A stretch of DNA of 64,000 bases from Cucumis sativus (taxonomy: Eukaryota; Streptophyta; Magnoliopsida; Cucurbitales; Cucurbitaceae). Below, one piece after another: positions 11,983 to 24,839 of this stretch (its first letter is position 1; each line of letters starts with the position of its first letter). Below the pieces are notes generated by a model, which worked only from the letters and a program-made list of their open reading frames with translations, made no database searches and was not told the DNA's origin. A program made the translations under genes and the position numbers. The stretch is taken from contig NC_026659.2 in the NCBI RefSeq assembly GCF_000004075.3, positions 2,356,001 to 2,420,000 on the forward strand. Direction: 5' to 3'.

Positions 11983-13725
11983 TCAGCTTTCAGATTGCTC
12001 CATCCAACTACACCCAGATATCTTGGCAAATATTTTATTTCCCATGGCTTTTCTCATCCTCTTAGCATCATCCCACCTCTCCATAGAAGAGTAAATGTTG
12101 GCTAGAAGAGACCGATATCCGGTTGTATCAGTCACCAACTTCGAGCAATTTCGAGCTGCTATCTCACCAAGCTCAACATTGTTATGTAATTTACATGCAT
12201 GAAGCAAGGCTCCCCAGACACCGGCATTTGGCTGCACTGGCATACTGTGTATAAGCTCATATGCTTCTTCTAACCGCCCCGCCCTCCCCAACAGATCCAC
12301 CATGATCCCGTAATGATCAGCTAGTGGCGCAAGTCCATGGTCCTTCATGGACGAGAAGCAAAGGTAACCTTCATCAACTAAACCGGCATGATTATACGCT
12401 GTAAGAAGTCCAGCATAGGTCACTAGATTCGGGCAGATGTTAACTCTTAGCATCTCTTTGAATAACCTGATTGCTTCATGGGCCTTACTATTTATTCCAC
12501 ATCCAAAGATCATAGCTGAATAAGCGACTAAATCCCTCTTTTTCAGACCATTAAACAGCTCAAATGCCCTGTTGATGTTCCCGGATTTTGCATATAGATC
12601 TACTAATGCAGTCGCCAAATGATCATCTAACTCAATCCCAAGTTTTTCCATATATGACTCAATCCAAGTACCATAGCTCAGATTTCCCAGCTGAGTACAA
12701 GCAGATATAACGCTAGCAAAAGTCATCTCATCGGGTTGGATATTCACATGGGGTTGAAGCATTAGGTTGAATAACTCCAATGCTTTGTTAGGCATACTAT
12801 TTTGTGAATAGCAAGCAATCATGGCGTTAAATGAGAGAAGCTCCTTCTCACTTTCCTCCATCTTATCAAAGAGCTCATAAGCAGAATTAACCTCCCCAAG
12901 CTTCGAATACCCAGCAATCAATGTAATCCGTGTAACATTATTTCTGTTAGGCATTACATCAAACAGGTTTCTCGCAGCCTTCATGTCTCCACAATTCACA
13001 TAGCCACCGATCATCGCATTCCAAGAAGCCGAACTTTTCTCCCCCATTTGTTGAAATAAACAGCACGCTCGATCCATATTTCCAGAATTGGAGAATCCTG
13101 TCAACATCGAATTCCAAGATATGGCATCTTTCACAGGCATTTCATCAAACAATTTTTGAGCGTCAACTAAGTTCCCAATTTTCACATAACCAGACAAGAT
13201 TGAATTCCACGAAACCACATTTTTCTCGGTCATCTCATCAAACACCTTCTGAGCAAAACCCATATCTCCCAGCTTTGAGTAAAAATCCACAAGAGCAGTT
13301 TGCACGTAAACACAGCGACAAAATCCCAACTTATAAACCTGAGCATGAATACACCACCCACGAAACTTACACATAATCCTACCGCAAGCTCTCAAAGTCG
13401 AGGATACGGCAAAAGTGCTCGGATGCAGTCCCAATCTCTGCATCTGAACATAATGGGCAATTGCTTCCATGAACTGACCATTCTGGGAAAAGAACCGAAC
13501 GGCGCAGGCCCATGTGAAAGCATCTGGATTTCGTGAATGGTGAAGAATTCGTTGGAGATAACGGGATACAATTCTGGCGCAAGTGAACTGAGAACGAGTG
13601 ATTTGACGGACCAAGCAAGACTCGAGATTTGGAAGCCCATTGACAAGAATCTGGGCATGAATTTGAGTAGCTTGTTTGACATGTACAGAGCTGTTCAAGA
13701 AGAACTTTAGATCCGAACCGAGCAT
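11983..13725 (-). CDS. PLS-class pentatricopeptide repeat protein (At4g22760-like)
   Basis: PPR proteins of this class bind organellar RNA and act in editing, splicing or stability. This one is a single exon of 580 aa. The open frame extends to a GTG at 13755, but an in-frame stop lies just before it, so the first usable ATG is at 13725. That gives a length like the Arabidopsis match (about 578 aa). At least ten degenerate 31-36-residue repeats are visible, e.g. VVSWNSILSGYVKIGNLVDA, AISWNSMLTGFSNSGNMDRA, SASWNAMIGGYVNCGDMKAA and LVAYSAMIFGCGINSKAHEA. The end has E-type motifs (PNAGVWGALLHACKLHNNVE; YRSLLANIYSSMERWDDA) and stops at ISGCSWMEQSES with no DYW deaminase domain, so any editing role would need a DYW partner. 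The N-terminus is a weak organelle-targeting candidate. The target RNA is unknown. Confidence 0.93.
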   Translation of the reverse strand: MLGSDLKFFLNSSVHVKQATQIHAQILVNGLPNLESCLVRQITRSQFTCARIVSRYLQRILHHSRNPDAFTWACAVRFFSQNGQFMEAIAHYVQMQRLGLHPSTFAVSSTLRACGRIMCKFRGWCIHAQVYKLGFCRCVYVQTALVDFYSKLGDMGFAQKVFDEMTEKNVVSWNSILSGYVKIGNLVDAQKLFDEMPVKDAISWNSMLTGFSNSGNMDRACCLFQQMGEKSSASWNAMIGGYVNCGDMKAARNLFDVMPNRNNVTRITLIAGYSKLGEVNSAYELFDKMEESEKELLSFNAMIACYSQNSMPNKALELFNLMLQPHVNIQPDEMTFASVISACTQLGNLSYGTWIESYMEKLGIELDDHLATALVDLYAKSGNINRAFELFNGLKKRDLVAYSAMIFGCGINSKAHEAIRLFKEMLRVNICPNLVTYAGLLTAYNHAGLVDEGYLCFSSMKDHGLAPLADHYGIMVDLLGRAGRLEEAYELIHSMPVQPNAGVWGALLHACKLHNNVELGEIAARNCSKLVTDTTGYRSLLANIYSSMERWDDAKRMRKAMGNKIFAKISGCSWMEQSES

Positions 13726-14876
13726 CAGAACTGGAAGCGGTTCTTGAATCCACACCCTTTGCGTTCATCTGACTCGTCGCTCAACGGGAAATTTCCCATC
13801 TTTTGGGCTCTACAGTCTATTTCTTGCCTACCTATGCATTGGATTTAATGATAATAGATGAGTAAATTACTAAATTATATTCATATTTATTGCGTGTAAT
13901 ATTTTTGTTTAAGCAAACTTTATAAAAAAAATAAGATTAAAAGATTTACAAAAACAAGAATAATAGTAATAAAATTGTTGTAAGCCCATTGTAAGATATA
14001 ACATCTTAAGTGTTGATATTCAATATCAAAACATTAACAACATCTCTAATCCTCGTCTCAAGAGAAGTTTGACATTCAATATCAAAACATTAACAATATC
14101 TCTAATCCTCGTCTCAAGATAAGTTTGTTCAGGCTAATAAAAATATTATATTTAACATGAGAACTAACATGATAGATTAAAGTTTAGAGAGAAGGAAGAC
14201 AAGAAGATTCGAAAATGAAAGATTGCACAGCATTCTCGTTCTTGTTAAAACTTATCTTCCTTTAAAAAACGATTATCCTTCCCTCTAATCTAAAAAAATT
14301 TAAATATTGTGGTCCATGTTAACGACATAACAAAAACTTCTCTAGCTCATCAAACATTCATTTTCATACGCACGTGAATTTCAATAAATAAAATGTTGAT
14401 TGTACTACAAATTAAAGAAATTGTAAAAATAGTGGTAAAATTGAAAGAAAAAAATTATACCCTTCATGATGTGTAGTGTTTTTTTCTCTTAGTGGAATTT
14501 TTTTCATGAGTATAAATATTTTGTTTATTATTATTTTTATAAGAGCGAATAAATTATAGAGAGTTAATTTTTAATGAAATTGAATAAACAATAACAATGA
14601 ATTCCATTTAAGCAAATGTCAAATGTGAATAGGTTTTTAACATTAAAAATGTTGAAAGTAAATAATGAAGACTAAGTTTAAAATAATTTTTAAAATTTTA
14701 AATATTAAAATTAGACATTTGAGGGTATAAATAGTAAAAGTGAATAAATCAAAAGTAAAAAAGACCTACTAATATTTTAACCTAAAGATTTAAGATTAAG
14801 CAACCAAATTAAATCAATCTCTCAAAAAAGACTTATAGTTAAATATATACTATAGTGTCATATTTTATAACATCAA
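13726..14876. other. Intergenic between the PPR gene and tRNA-Lys
   Basis: It is AT-rich, with a 56-bp tandem duplication at 14015 and a CACGTG at 14371-14376. No coding signal was seen. Confidence 0.5.
14015..14127. repeat. 56-bp tandem duplication
   Basis: Two copies start at about 14015 and 14071. They share attcaatatcaaaacattaa and tctctaatcctcgtctcaag and differ at only a few bases, so the duplication is recent. Confidence 0.88.
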
Positions 14877-14949
14877 GCCCGTCTAGCTCAGTTGGTAGAG
14901 CGCAAGGCTCTTAACCTTGTGGTCGTGGGTTCGAGCCCCACGGTGGGCG
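14877..14949 (+). tRNA. trnK-CUU: tRNA-Lys (anticodon CUU)
   Basis: A 73-nt cloverleaf can be drawn. Acceptor GCCCGTC pairs with GGTGGGC (two G-T pairs), with G as discriminator. The D arm contains the A box TAGCTCAGTTGG. The anticodon stem CAAGG/CCTTG encloses loop CTCTTAA, so the anticodon is CTT (codon AAG, Lys). The T arm contains the B box GGTTCGAGCCC. CCA is not encoded, as expected for a nuclear gene. A CAA-like motif (acatcaa) sits immediately upstream, and an eight-T terminator follows at 14968. It is intronless and looks functional. Confidence 0.97.
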
Positions 14950-14967
14950 ATTCATGATTTACATCTA

Positions 14968-14975
14968 TTTTTTTT
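14968..14975 (+). terminator. RNA polymerase III terminator of tRNA-Lys
   Basis: Eight consecutive T lie 18 bp downstream of the tRNA end, the usual Pol III stop signal. Confidence 0.9.
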
Positions 14976-15843
14976 CGAATATTTTTTGCTATCTAATATA
15001 ATTATACTCCTTTAAAATGAACATATGCTTTTAATTATTTCTAAAATTTTATTTTGTTTTAAATAGTAAAATTTTTGTAACTACATTTTAAAATTGAAAT
15101 ATAGCAAAACAGAATAATCGATAAATTATGAAAATTTTATTTTGTCATATAATAAAATTAAAATAAAATTTAAACTTATATATTATAGGATTCATTTATT
15201 TATTTTCTAGAAAAATTAGATGGAAATCGTGTCAAGCCCCTCTCAAGAATAAACCTCACAAATGAATTATATTGCTCTCGTGACTCAAAGAAAGTTTGGA
15301 GTCATAAGCCCGTCCTAAGAACAAATATGTGTTTATTAAACTCATCATTTTCTAGTATACTAAGTAAGAGTACGATATCTTTTACTCATTATCACTTTTT
15401 TCTTGTTTTCATTCCTTCAATCCAAATGAAACATCAATTGTCACAATTATTTAAACTTAGGGCTAAATACCAAATTTGATTTGAAACTTATACAATTCTT
15501 TCTTTCTTTCTTCCTTTCTCTGTTTTTTTTTTTTTTTTTTTGAATGAATTTAGTGATAACAAACACAACAATCAACTTTCACACGTATACTCTATATCCT
15601 AAATTGTGCCATAAGTCTATTATTCAATCACTATCTACTTTCGATACATACACGTGACAATATCTTGATAAACATATTATTTGTTGGAGTTATTTAATTC
15701 AAAATCCTTATAAATTAAACATGACGTCGATTCAATATTCTCCAAAATCAACTTAATTAAAACAATACATTTTTTATTATTATTAAATAAGATATTCCAA
15801 AGAAATGGAAAGATTAAGTGTAATTATGATTAAGTATTGTAAG

Positions 15844-16225
15844 CACGTGGTAAATAACTAGTGGATGGTGGGGGCAATTGAATTACATTGATTTGAACAA
15901 ACGAAGCTATTTCCATTGGCCAATATTCCCTTAAAAGAAATCTTATCTATTTTCCCCTAATTATTACTCCTAACTTTAATAAATTTAAAAGAAAAAAAAA
16001 TGATTCTCTTGTTTTAATCATTTGCTGGACTTTTTACGGCTTTTCTACTGTATGGCTATAATGGAGAATAATGTCACCCACTTCATCTTTACCGTACACG
16101 TGTCCACATACTTTGTAATCATAGGCCGACATGTACGGTCATGGGCCCTACTCCTTTTCCTTTAATCGAAGCCCAATAACTGAGATAAGCCCAATTTAGA
16201 ACAATCATAATGGGCCTAGGCCATC
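15844..16225. promoter_or_regulatory. Promoter-like motif cluster without an obvious gene
   Basis: It contains G-boxes CACGTG at 15844-15849 and 16097-16102 and several site II-like words between 16140 and 16220 (gggccc, gcccaat twice, tgggcctaggcc). A pyrimidine-rich stretch (tctctcttcttccg) follows at about 16.32 kb. No coding frame follows in either direction. It could be a relic promoter, a noncoding RNA promoter, or chance. Confidence 0.3.
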
Positions 16226-17137
16226 ATTAAGATTCTCTTACATTTTTGAAGTTGCAATTCATGCGGTGCCTCTTCCAAATCTCATCAATTATACTGAAAT
16301 TTAATCATATCTACCAACCCTCTCTCTTCTTCCGAATTTACTTCATAAAATAATAAATCATAATATTTGTTTATGATGTAATCAAATGTGGAGAATAAAA
16401 CTTCAACTGACAACTTGTTCTATTTAATATTATTCAAATTAATATATGAGTGATCTCATGGGCCGAACGGTTGTGATTTCAAGCCCAGTGAGGGCATAAG
16501 TGTAATTATTCATTCAATAAAATTACACAAACAAATAGTTTAAAGTACTGATTTGGTAGTATGGTTGGACTTATTCTACATATTTTTTAACCTTTTATTT
16601 TGTAATTATACTTTGGCCAATCACAATATGGTTAAGAACACGTATATATCTTCAAATCATGGAATATATTTAAATCTTTCCGCTAAGGTGCCAAAACCAA
16701 CACAATTTAACTTTGTTATAATAGTTCAATTTCATTTTTGAAAAAAAAAACATTAAAGTTAGAAGATGATGACTATGTAATCTTATTTAAATAACAATAA
16801 CAAATGGTAAGTTAATTAAGAATATGGATGAGATTTATGCTAGTTAGATAATTTAATCTAAAAATCAATATAAATTATATAGAAACTTCAAGACATTTTG
16901 TTTGACTTTTAGTAGAATAAGTAGTTGGTTTTTTTTTTTTCTAAGAAAACGATGTGTGTAAGTACTATGAAAATTGTGGTTTTAGATCTAAAGATAATAA
17001 AAATAATAATCGTAAACCATGATTTTCTCTTTAAAGTAGTGGATTATTAAATAAAAAGTATATATGTATCATAAAATAGGAAAATGTAAAATGAAGATAT
17101 AATTCCATGGTACCTAAAGCATTAATTTAAGGGAAAT

Positions 17138-17140
<3 letters not shown>

Positions 17141-17168
<28 letters not shown>
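17141..17168. repeat. (GA)14 microsatellite
   Basis: This is an uninterrupted GA run of 28 bp. A (CT)13 run follows at 17591, so the two could pair as an inverted repeat about 420 bp apart. Confidence 0.98.
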
Positions 17169-17172
<4 letters not shown>

Positions 17173-17585
17173 AAAAAGAAAAAAGAAAAAAAAGTAAGGG
17201 GGGTTTGTTGTGATTGAATAACCAATTGAAATTAGAGTTGGAAAAAGAAGAGATATAAAGAGGGAAAAGAAAAAAGGAGTTTAAACAAGTTTTGTTTTTA
17301 TTTATGATTGGGAGTAGAAAATGAAATATTAAAGGCTAATTAATTATGCAAATTGGGTCCATAATATATAATACCAAACAATGGAATTTAATCATCGAAT
17401 TGCGACGGGAGTACGCCAAATAACAAAGTTAATAAAAACTTATTCATTATTATAATCTTAATTAATTATATACCTTTGCACACGCTTTTTTAGTTTTAAT
17501 TACAATAAAATGCTACTACCTATTAATTAATACAATACTTATGCTGCCTTCACTCATTGCAAATACTTTTCTTTTTTCTTTTTTT

Positions 17586-17590
<5 letters not shown>

Positions 17591-17616
<26 letters not shown>
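17591..17616. repeat. (CT)13 microsatellite
   Basis: This is an uninterrupted CT run of 26 bp, complementary in sense to the GA run at 17141. Confidence 0.98.
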
Positions 17617-17622
<6 letters not shown>

Positions 17623-20600
17623 AAATACACAATTAGAAATTAATAGAAGACAATTTCATCCTTTACATCACTTATAAGTATCAAAATTATCGTTGAATTA
17701 TGATTTTTTTATATATATAAATTGATTTTTAATTGATCAGCATTGGGTTGTAATAACTATATGTGTGTGTGTGTAGTTAACAAAAGAAGGAAAGATTAAT
17801 GATATGAGACAAAATGTGGGAGAAAAGGTTTGTAGTTGTTATTTGGTTGCAAAGATGCACAAAAATACATAGAAATTGAGAAGCCACCAAACAACACAAG
17901 GTTCTTTGAACATCTTCCAAACCTTTCTTTTCCAAACAAACAAAAAACTGTATCACCAAAATTTTAGCTAAATTATACACAAATATACCTTGGATTTTGA
18001 CATTTATTTTTAAAAAAATATATTCATAACTTACACCTTTTTAACTTTCATAAATATTTCAAAAATACTTTTGAATCATGAATCTTTGTGACAATTAATA
18101 CCACCAAGTTTAATTTGTCCAAAACTCAAAAGAATATTCTATGTAAAAGTTGAAGGATGAAGAAGAGAGATTATTTTTGAGTAAAAAATGATAGAGGTTA
18201 ATCAAAGGCAAAGCAGAAGGTAGTTTGTTTGTGTAATGGTGGGAGATTTGTTAATATAATGAGCAGTCAATTTAGGAGAAAAGTATGGTATCTGTCTTAA
18301 TGGGTTCATATTTTCAGCCTACAAATTAAGGTGGATTACAGTTGGGCTTTCTCTCCCTTTTGATGTTGACCATTTTAATCCCATCCCTTAATTATATTCC
18401 TCAATTTAATTCCTCCTACCATCCACTCAATTTTGTTATTACCTCTCTTATTAATTTACGTTAATTTCTATGCTTAAATAAGTTTTATACACGTGTCACA
18501 GTCTCATGTAACTATCTAAATTGTGATTCACTTAAAATTGTGAGAATTCTCTCTCATTAGTTACCCTCAAAATTATGGTCTAAATTCTAAATTGTCACGT
18601 TTTTTATACTTGAGTTTTAAGTATATATCCATGCATATTCAACTATTAACGTATAACTTATTTTCAATCTTAATTATGGTATTTTCAAGTTTTCACAAAA
18701 GGAGAGTAAAAGTGTATCGAAAAAGAAAAGAAAATTAAGAGAGTGTTAGACGGTAGAAAAAAAAATAGTTGCCAAACGAAGTATAAAGCAAACAATGTTT
18801 CTCACTTTTTAATTTATGTACTAACATCTTTTATTTATAGACCAATACTAATTTTTTTCAGTGTACATGATTGTATTGGTAAAAATTCGAAAAGTTTAAT
18901 TTACAAGTGTTTAAAAAGAAAAACTAATCGTTTATGTAAAATAATTAACGATAAATTTATTTCTTAATTTTGATAAAGTTTGTCAATATAGTCTTGTTGA
19001 GTATTCAAATCATTGGATTATATATGTACCGTATTGTGCTAAAATTAGCCAAGTTTTTTCACCATAGAATGACAACTAATTTCTTTTTTAAAAATTTGAA
19101 GATAAAATATAGATGAATGTATATGATTTACAATAATACAAAACTAATATTGAAATGGAAGACATTTCAACGATTAATAGTCTTGTCCCATCTCTATCAT
19201 CTAAATCACTTTTTATTTTTTTGGATAGTCGAGCATATAATTAAGGCTAATCTACTATTGTTTGTATTTATGCAATTCTATTTATGTGGGTATGTTTCTA
19301 TAAATAATTAATCATTTTATTTGAACACAAGAGAAAATAATAATAACAATTATGAAGTACTATTTTAGACATCCTACCAAAGAATAGTTCTCAAATCTAG
19401 CTATTAACATTTTCTATTTGATTTTTCTTTCTTGTTTCTCATTACATAACAATCTTTTTAACTCCTACTTTCAAGTACATTTCTTAGTGGATGACATTGT
19501 CATTTTCTTCCATTTCTTTATCTACGTACAAAAAAATAAAAAAAATACTATTAAATTAATTTCTTTAATGCTAGCTAAAATTCAAGAAATAATTTTCTTT
19601 AAAGTATTTAACATATTATAGTTTCTAAACATTTGAAAACTATCATCATGCATTTTAGTTTTACAAAGCATTACAACTTACAAGTAAATATGTACCACAT
19701 AAACCTAGCATTGATTTAAAATCTATGTTGGCATGGCATTAATTAATATGTGCAAATGTAAACTTAAATAAGTGGTTAAAAACATCGGCTCATTTCTTAC
19801 CACCATGTACTTAATTAGAACAAATCAATAAAATATGTGTAATAAATTAATTTAATAAAAGAAGTAGAAAGTGAATACATGTTTTAAGCATCACCACACA
19901 AATTAAACTATTTCTCCCCTATCTAGATAGATTCAAATGTGTAAAATAAGAATGCATACAAAATATCGTCCACTAATGGTTGTTTAGCAATAGTGATTAA
20001 GCTCAAATACCCAAATAATAAATTATTGCACAATTTGGTGATGGAAATTTATTATTGTCTTTATTCAATGGAAAAGGAAAGGACAAGGAGAAAAAGAGTT
20101 TTATATTAAGACACAAGAAAATAAAAGTGTTTTTAATTATTTGTTGAGTGTAAATTAGAATACCACAACCTTACATGGCTAAAGACAACAGTAAATTAAA
20201 GTTAATTTTTTTGAAAAAAAGTGTATTTATGTTAAGAAAAATTAGGGATGGGACAAATAAAGGCTAATCAATGTTTTGTGCCCATGCCACATCTACCAAC
20301 ATCGTACTATATCGCGTTTCACTATGTCTATGTCCAAACACTTCAATTTCCTAACATTATCCAACTCATTAATTCATTTTCAAATAACTATTTTTGTCAT
20401 TTGTTTTTAATTGTAAAATTGTAGTAAACTTTTATTCATTTTCTATTTTTTTTTTTTAAATACGTTAAAGAAATCTTCTTGTTTTAGAGAAATTGTACTA
20501 AAATAAAATAATGGATTAAAAATGAAAAGGAAAAAAAAAGTAATTAATGAGATTACTATGAAATGGTACTGTATATATATGTTCAACTTTACTTGCACAT

Positions 20601-21440
20601 TGAAAGAAAATAGACATCTCGATGTAGTGATTTAATTTTCTTTTTTAATAAATATTTTCATAACAAAAATTACTCATTTTAATATATTATATTAAATATT
20701 AATGTATTTATCTTTTAGGAAGGATTTGAGCTACCACATGTATTAGAAAAATTATACTAAACAACGTTATTCATAACAATTTGATTTTTTTAAAAATATC
20801 AACCGAAAATTATGAACTATTATTCCTAACAATTTGTTTTTTTTTTAAATATCAACCAAAAATTATGAACTATTACTATGACGGAATAAGTGATCATCGA
20901 TACAATTAAAATAACACCTTGAATCGATGTGGTGCTAGCCACAAATACTCAAGAGCTTAAGTTTGTATAAGATATTGAATAATGTAGTAGAGTTTTTTTT
21001 TTTTAGAAGACCCACGCACTCTCTTTAGTTCGATAATAATATGTCTATAAAATAAGTAAACCTATGATTTTTCCTATTCACATTTTCTATAGATTTAAAA
21101 AAAGTATTTTCAATTAAAATCAAACGAGAGACCAATTGCGTTATGCAAGAATCGAGTCAAAAAACTTGTAATGGAACATGTCCACCTCGATCAAGGTGAG
21201 CAATTGAACCATTTCACTTGATTACCTCGTTATGGTTCGAACATGTGTTGGACATTTAGACAAAAACACATATTCATTCCAAATTTAAATTGAAGTAGGT
21301 ATTTAACTCGAATGCTGTTTTTTTGTTTATGAAATTTATCCTTCTTTTAAGTCCAAAATTATATAAAGAATGGATTTTATTTTTGAAATATATCATCATA
21401 CTGATTAAAGTTATAAATGGTTAAAAGGTTTTTGAATGGG

Positions 21441-21457
21441 CACGTGCAAATCACGTG
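21441..21457. promoter_or_regulatory. Paired G-boxes (CACGTG x2)
   Basis: Two perfect CACGTG palindromes (21441-21446 and 21452-21457) have starts 11 bp apart, about one helical turn. G-boxes bind bZIP and bHLH factors. No gene is assigned nearby, so any function is inference. Confidence 0.35.
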
Positions 21458-22559
21458 GCAATAGATTGTCCTTAATAAATGTTCCTATTTTCAACCGTAA
21501 AAAGATATTGTTTGCTACTTTGTTTGGATTTCATTTTTTCTTCTTTCTCAAAATTGGTGCTTATACCAAAAAAGTGCTTCTTCGTATAAAAGTTCTATAT
21601 TTCTATTTTATTTTATTTTATTTTTAAAAAAGTGTATTTATACAAAAACAATTAATTCTTTCACCCCCTTTTCATAGGAAAAAAATATTATTACTATATG
21701 AGGTCATCATATTTGTAGGATTCTTTAAATAACTTTTATTTGACTTGACTCCTTTTAATATCATAATAATCAATATCAATAATACACTTTTTATAATTGG
21801 TAGAAGGATAGCCCTAATTAAATATACTATCAAATTATAATTAAAAAGTCCGTTTCTATTAAAGAAAAAATATAAACTCTTAAATTATTATTTTAATAGT
21901 ACATGTTTGAGATGTAAACTATTACGAGATAAAATTAATATAATATACAAGATTTATTTTTCACAAACATAGAAAAATCAATCTCAAAAATGAAAATAAA
22001 AAATAATCGGTAGAAGGAAAAGAAGAAAGGAAGAAATGTGTCACGTTGTATTTGTTCGACTTTTTGAAAACATTTTATTTTAACTTTTGGTAGTCAACTA
22101 TGCCCCCTTGAAATTACAAAATCTCTTATTTACCCCTATGGCGTCTAAATCATATCCCAATAACCACATGAACAAAATGCCACAAAAAAAACCTCCCTTT
22201 TTATTTTTCTAATATTATTGTTTTTTTCCCCCACAAATTTTGGCCTAAAGTAATTCTTCCATTTAAATTTCAAATACTTAAGGGATGTTTTAGCTTTTTC
22301 TTCTTTTGACCCATCCCTATCCAACCTTATAAATTTAACTACATATTAATAATCTTTTTTTAATAAATTATATGTTTATGAATCTGATCTTTAATCTGTT
22401 CGTAGCTTAAAAAGAATATATGTTTTCCTGCCTTGAGAAATTTTTATGTCAAAATAAATACTAAATATTTTTCTAATATAAAAATCGTGGAAATGGAGGT
22501 AGAATTTTCAAATTTATCAAAGTTGGACCTACAAGAATGTGTATATATATATATATAAA

Positions 22560-22870
22560 CACACATATCTTTTAGGTTAAATTATAAAATATATTTATAA
22601 ACTATGTGGTTTGTGTAAAAAACACTCATAAACTTTAAAAGTTTCAAAAAATGTCTTTAAACTTTTAAGAATGGTTATAAAATACTTCGTTAGTTTTGGA
22701 TGGAAATCGTTAAAGTTTTGTTCATAAAATACTCAACATTATGAAAAAATTTCATAAATACCTTTAATTTTTTTTAAAAAAAACTTTCATAAATCCAAAA
22801 GTTACACCAAAATTGTTAGCAACCAAAATAAAAACAAAAATTTTAAGTTAAAACATTTTTCACCTTTTCA
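22560..22870 (+). repeat. Dispersed repeat family B
   Basis: It shares the words gttaaagtt, ataaatacctttaa, caaaataaaaacaaaaa and ttttaagttaaaa in order with 44.80-45.01 kb, and in reverse with 45.35-45.59 kb. There is no coding capacity. It is probably a non-autonomous element or its decayed end. Confidence 0.5.
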
Positions 22871-24599
22871 ACAGTAGAGGTGAATCCTATATTTTCGTTA
22901 CATCTTATAAAATTTATAAACCACAATAAAATAAATATCAATATGACATTAATAAATATAATATAAATAATAGCTATATTTACTTCAATTTTAGGTTTTT
23001 ATTTTATCTTAGAATTTAGTTGAAGAAAAATAAATAAATAGAGAACCATTATTTATATAAAAAAAAACAATAACGAAATATAATATTTACAGTCTACATG
23101 AACGATTTAGCCACTTATAATTTCAACCTCCAAGTTGATATTTTCAATTATTACCATCTACAATGAACTTACTATATTATTATTTAAAATCTCTCTCTTG
23201 TTATTTCTAATAGATGTTAAAATAGTTCCCTACAAACAATTAACAACCAACAAACTACCATAATTTCACCCTTTTAATTTAGTTTAAACTTTCATTGGAC
23301 AAAAATTAAAAACCATGTTAGTAAAATGACAATTTTTTTTATCAACAAAATTTTCCATTTTTAAAAAAACTATTTATCCAAAAGGGTTGGCTCCTCCCCA
23401 ATCACTCATAGGATGTTTTTTTAAAAATAAAAGGAAAGAAAAAGAAGAAATCTAACTAAAGAAGGTCAAGAAAAAAAAATGGAAGGAAAAAGTAAAAAAT
23501 GTGAAGAGGGAAAAATGAAATAGAAGGAACAGTGAAAGTATAAAGTTCCATTATGAGAAGCTATTATTAATAACCTAATTTAAATCCAACTTGACTTTGT
23601 GAAAGAAATCATTTCCAAAGCCTTTTTTTTTATAATTTATTTAAAATAAAAAAAATAAAAATAAAAAATCAAATTAATGACTTTATTATAATGTTTTTTT
23701 ATAAATATAATAAATATTTAAGAAAGGAAATGAAAAAGAAAGAAACAGACAAAGAAAAGGATACCCCACAAAGACCCACAATAAGAAGACCCAACAACAT
23801 AAAGAAATTAAATTAAAATTAAAATAAATAAACTTTTATTGTTATTATTAATTATCTTTTTTGTTTTTTGAAATTAAGAAAAACATGAATTGAAAAGATT
23901 CATAAACATTAAAATAAAAAAACGAAACCCCGTAATGCGCGTGAATTACACTATCCAATCAGGAGAGATTCATAAAGTATACAAAATACACATTACATTT
24001 CACAATCTTCTCCTACCTGAGATTAACATCCTAATCCAATATTATATTAAATTAGTATCTACACCACCGTTTTTCAATCAATATTTATACCTTTCAACTT
24101 TCAACAAAAATATATAATCTATATATCCATTATATCTTTAAATCCAAACATCTTTCCATATTCATTATCCCATACGTATTTCTCGTAACATTTACTTAAT
24201 TTTCAATCTAAATAACTTTTATAAAATTTGTGTCTTTTTAATATTTAAAATCATCGTTACGGTGATACAACCGGTAAAATATTTACTAATGTGAATGAGA
24301 TTATATAATTTTGAAAAAGATAAAATATTTAATTAACGAATTTAAACCTTAATAGCCTTTAAATATTGTTTTTTTTTTTTTTTTTTTTGTGTTATTATTT
24401 GTGGTTATATTGAGACATAGAAATTGATGTAAATAATTTGTAAAACATAAAAAGTTTGATTAGAGGATAGTAAAAAAAAAAAAAAATTTAAAAGAAAAAA
24501 TTTCCCACGGGCATGAACTTGAGCGTAGGCGCGTGACATTTAGAAACACACAGATCTCTTTTCTCGTCTCGGTCTCCTTATTTCTCCTCCTCGTAGTGT

Positions 24600-24608
24600 T
24601 TTATTCTC
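24600..24608. repeat. Left 9-bp target site duplication of the MULE
   Basis: TTTATTCTC directly abuts the left GGGG terminus. The identical 9-mer follows the right terminus. A 9-bp duplication is diagnostic of Mutator-like transposition. Confidence 0.93.
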
Positions 24609-24720
24609 GGGGAATTGACAAAAATAGGCCAAAAATGGGGTAGAAATAGAGTTTTAGGATTGATTGTAAAAAAGTTGAGATTTAGGATAAATTGGAGGTG
24701 AAATGACGAAAATACCCTCT
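24609..24720 (+). repeat. Left terminal inverted repeat of the MULE
   Basis: It aligns with the reverse complement of the right end over roughly 105 bp. The first 20 bp differ at two positions; similarity then becomes patchy, with indels. Confidence 0.85.
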
Positions 24721-24839
24721 TTTATTTTCCTTTCTCTTTTCTTCTTTTTCCTTTTCTTCTTTTTCCTTTTCTTCAACCCGAAGACAGAAGGCCGTTCAAA
24801 AGAAAAACGTAAACCAGAGCATTTGAACTCTCCCGCGTC

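Larger units (their letters stand above)
14976..24599. other. 9.6-kb AT-rich intergenic region, no gene seen
   Basis: No open frame here shows recognisable protein homology; the longest are 60-75 codons. It holds microsatellites (17.14 and 17.59 kb), a promoter-like block without a gene (15.84-16.23 kb), a family B repeat (22.56-22.87 kb) and many homopolymer tracts. Confidence 0.55.

Noticed and set aside
13379..13768. 129-codon minus-strand frame starting with an ATG 5' of the PPR start
   Set aside because: It is out of frame with the PPR repeats and has no recognisable domain. It could at most be an overlapping upstream AUG.
16450..16500. tRNA- or SINE-like look (gaacggttgtgatttcaagccc)
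   Set aside because: The B-box-like word is imperfect and no A box or cloverleaf can be formed, so evidence is too thin.
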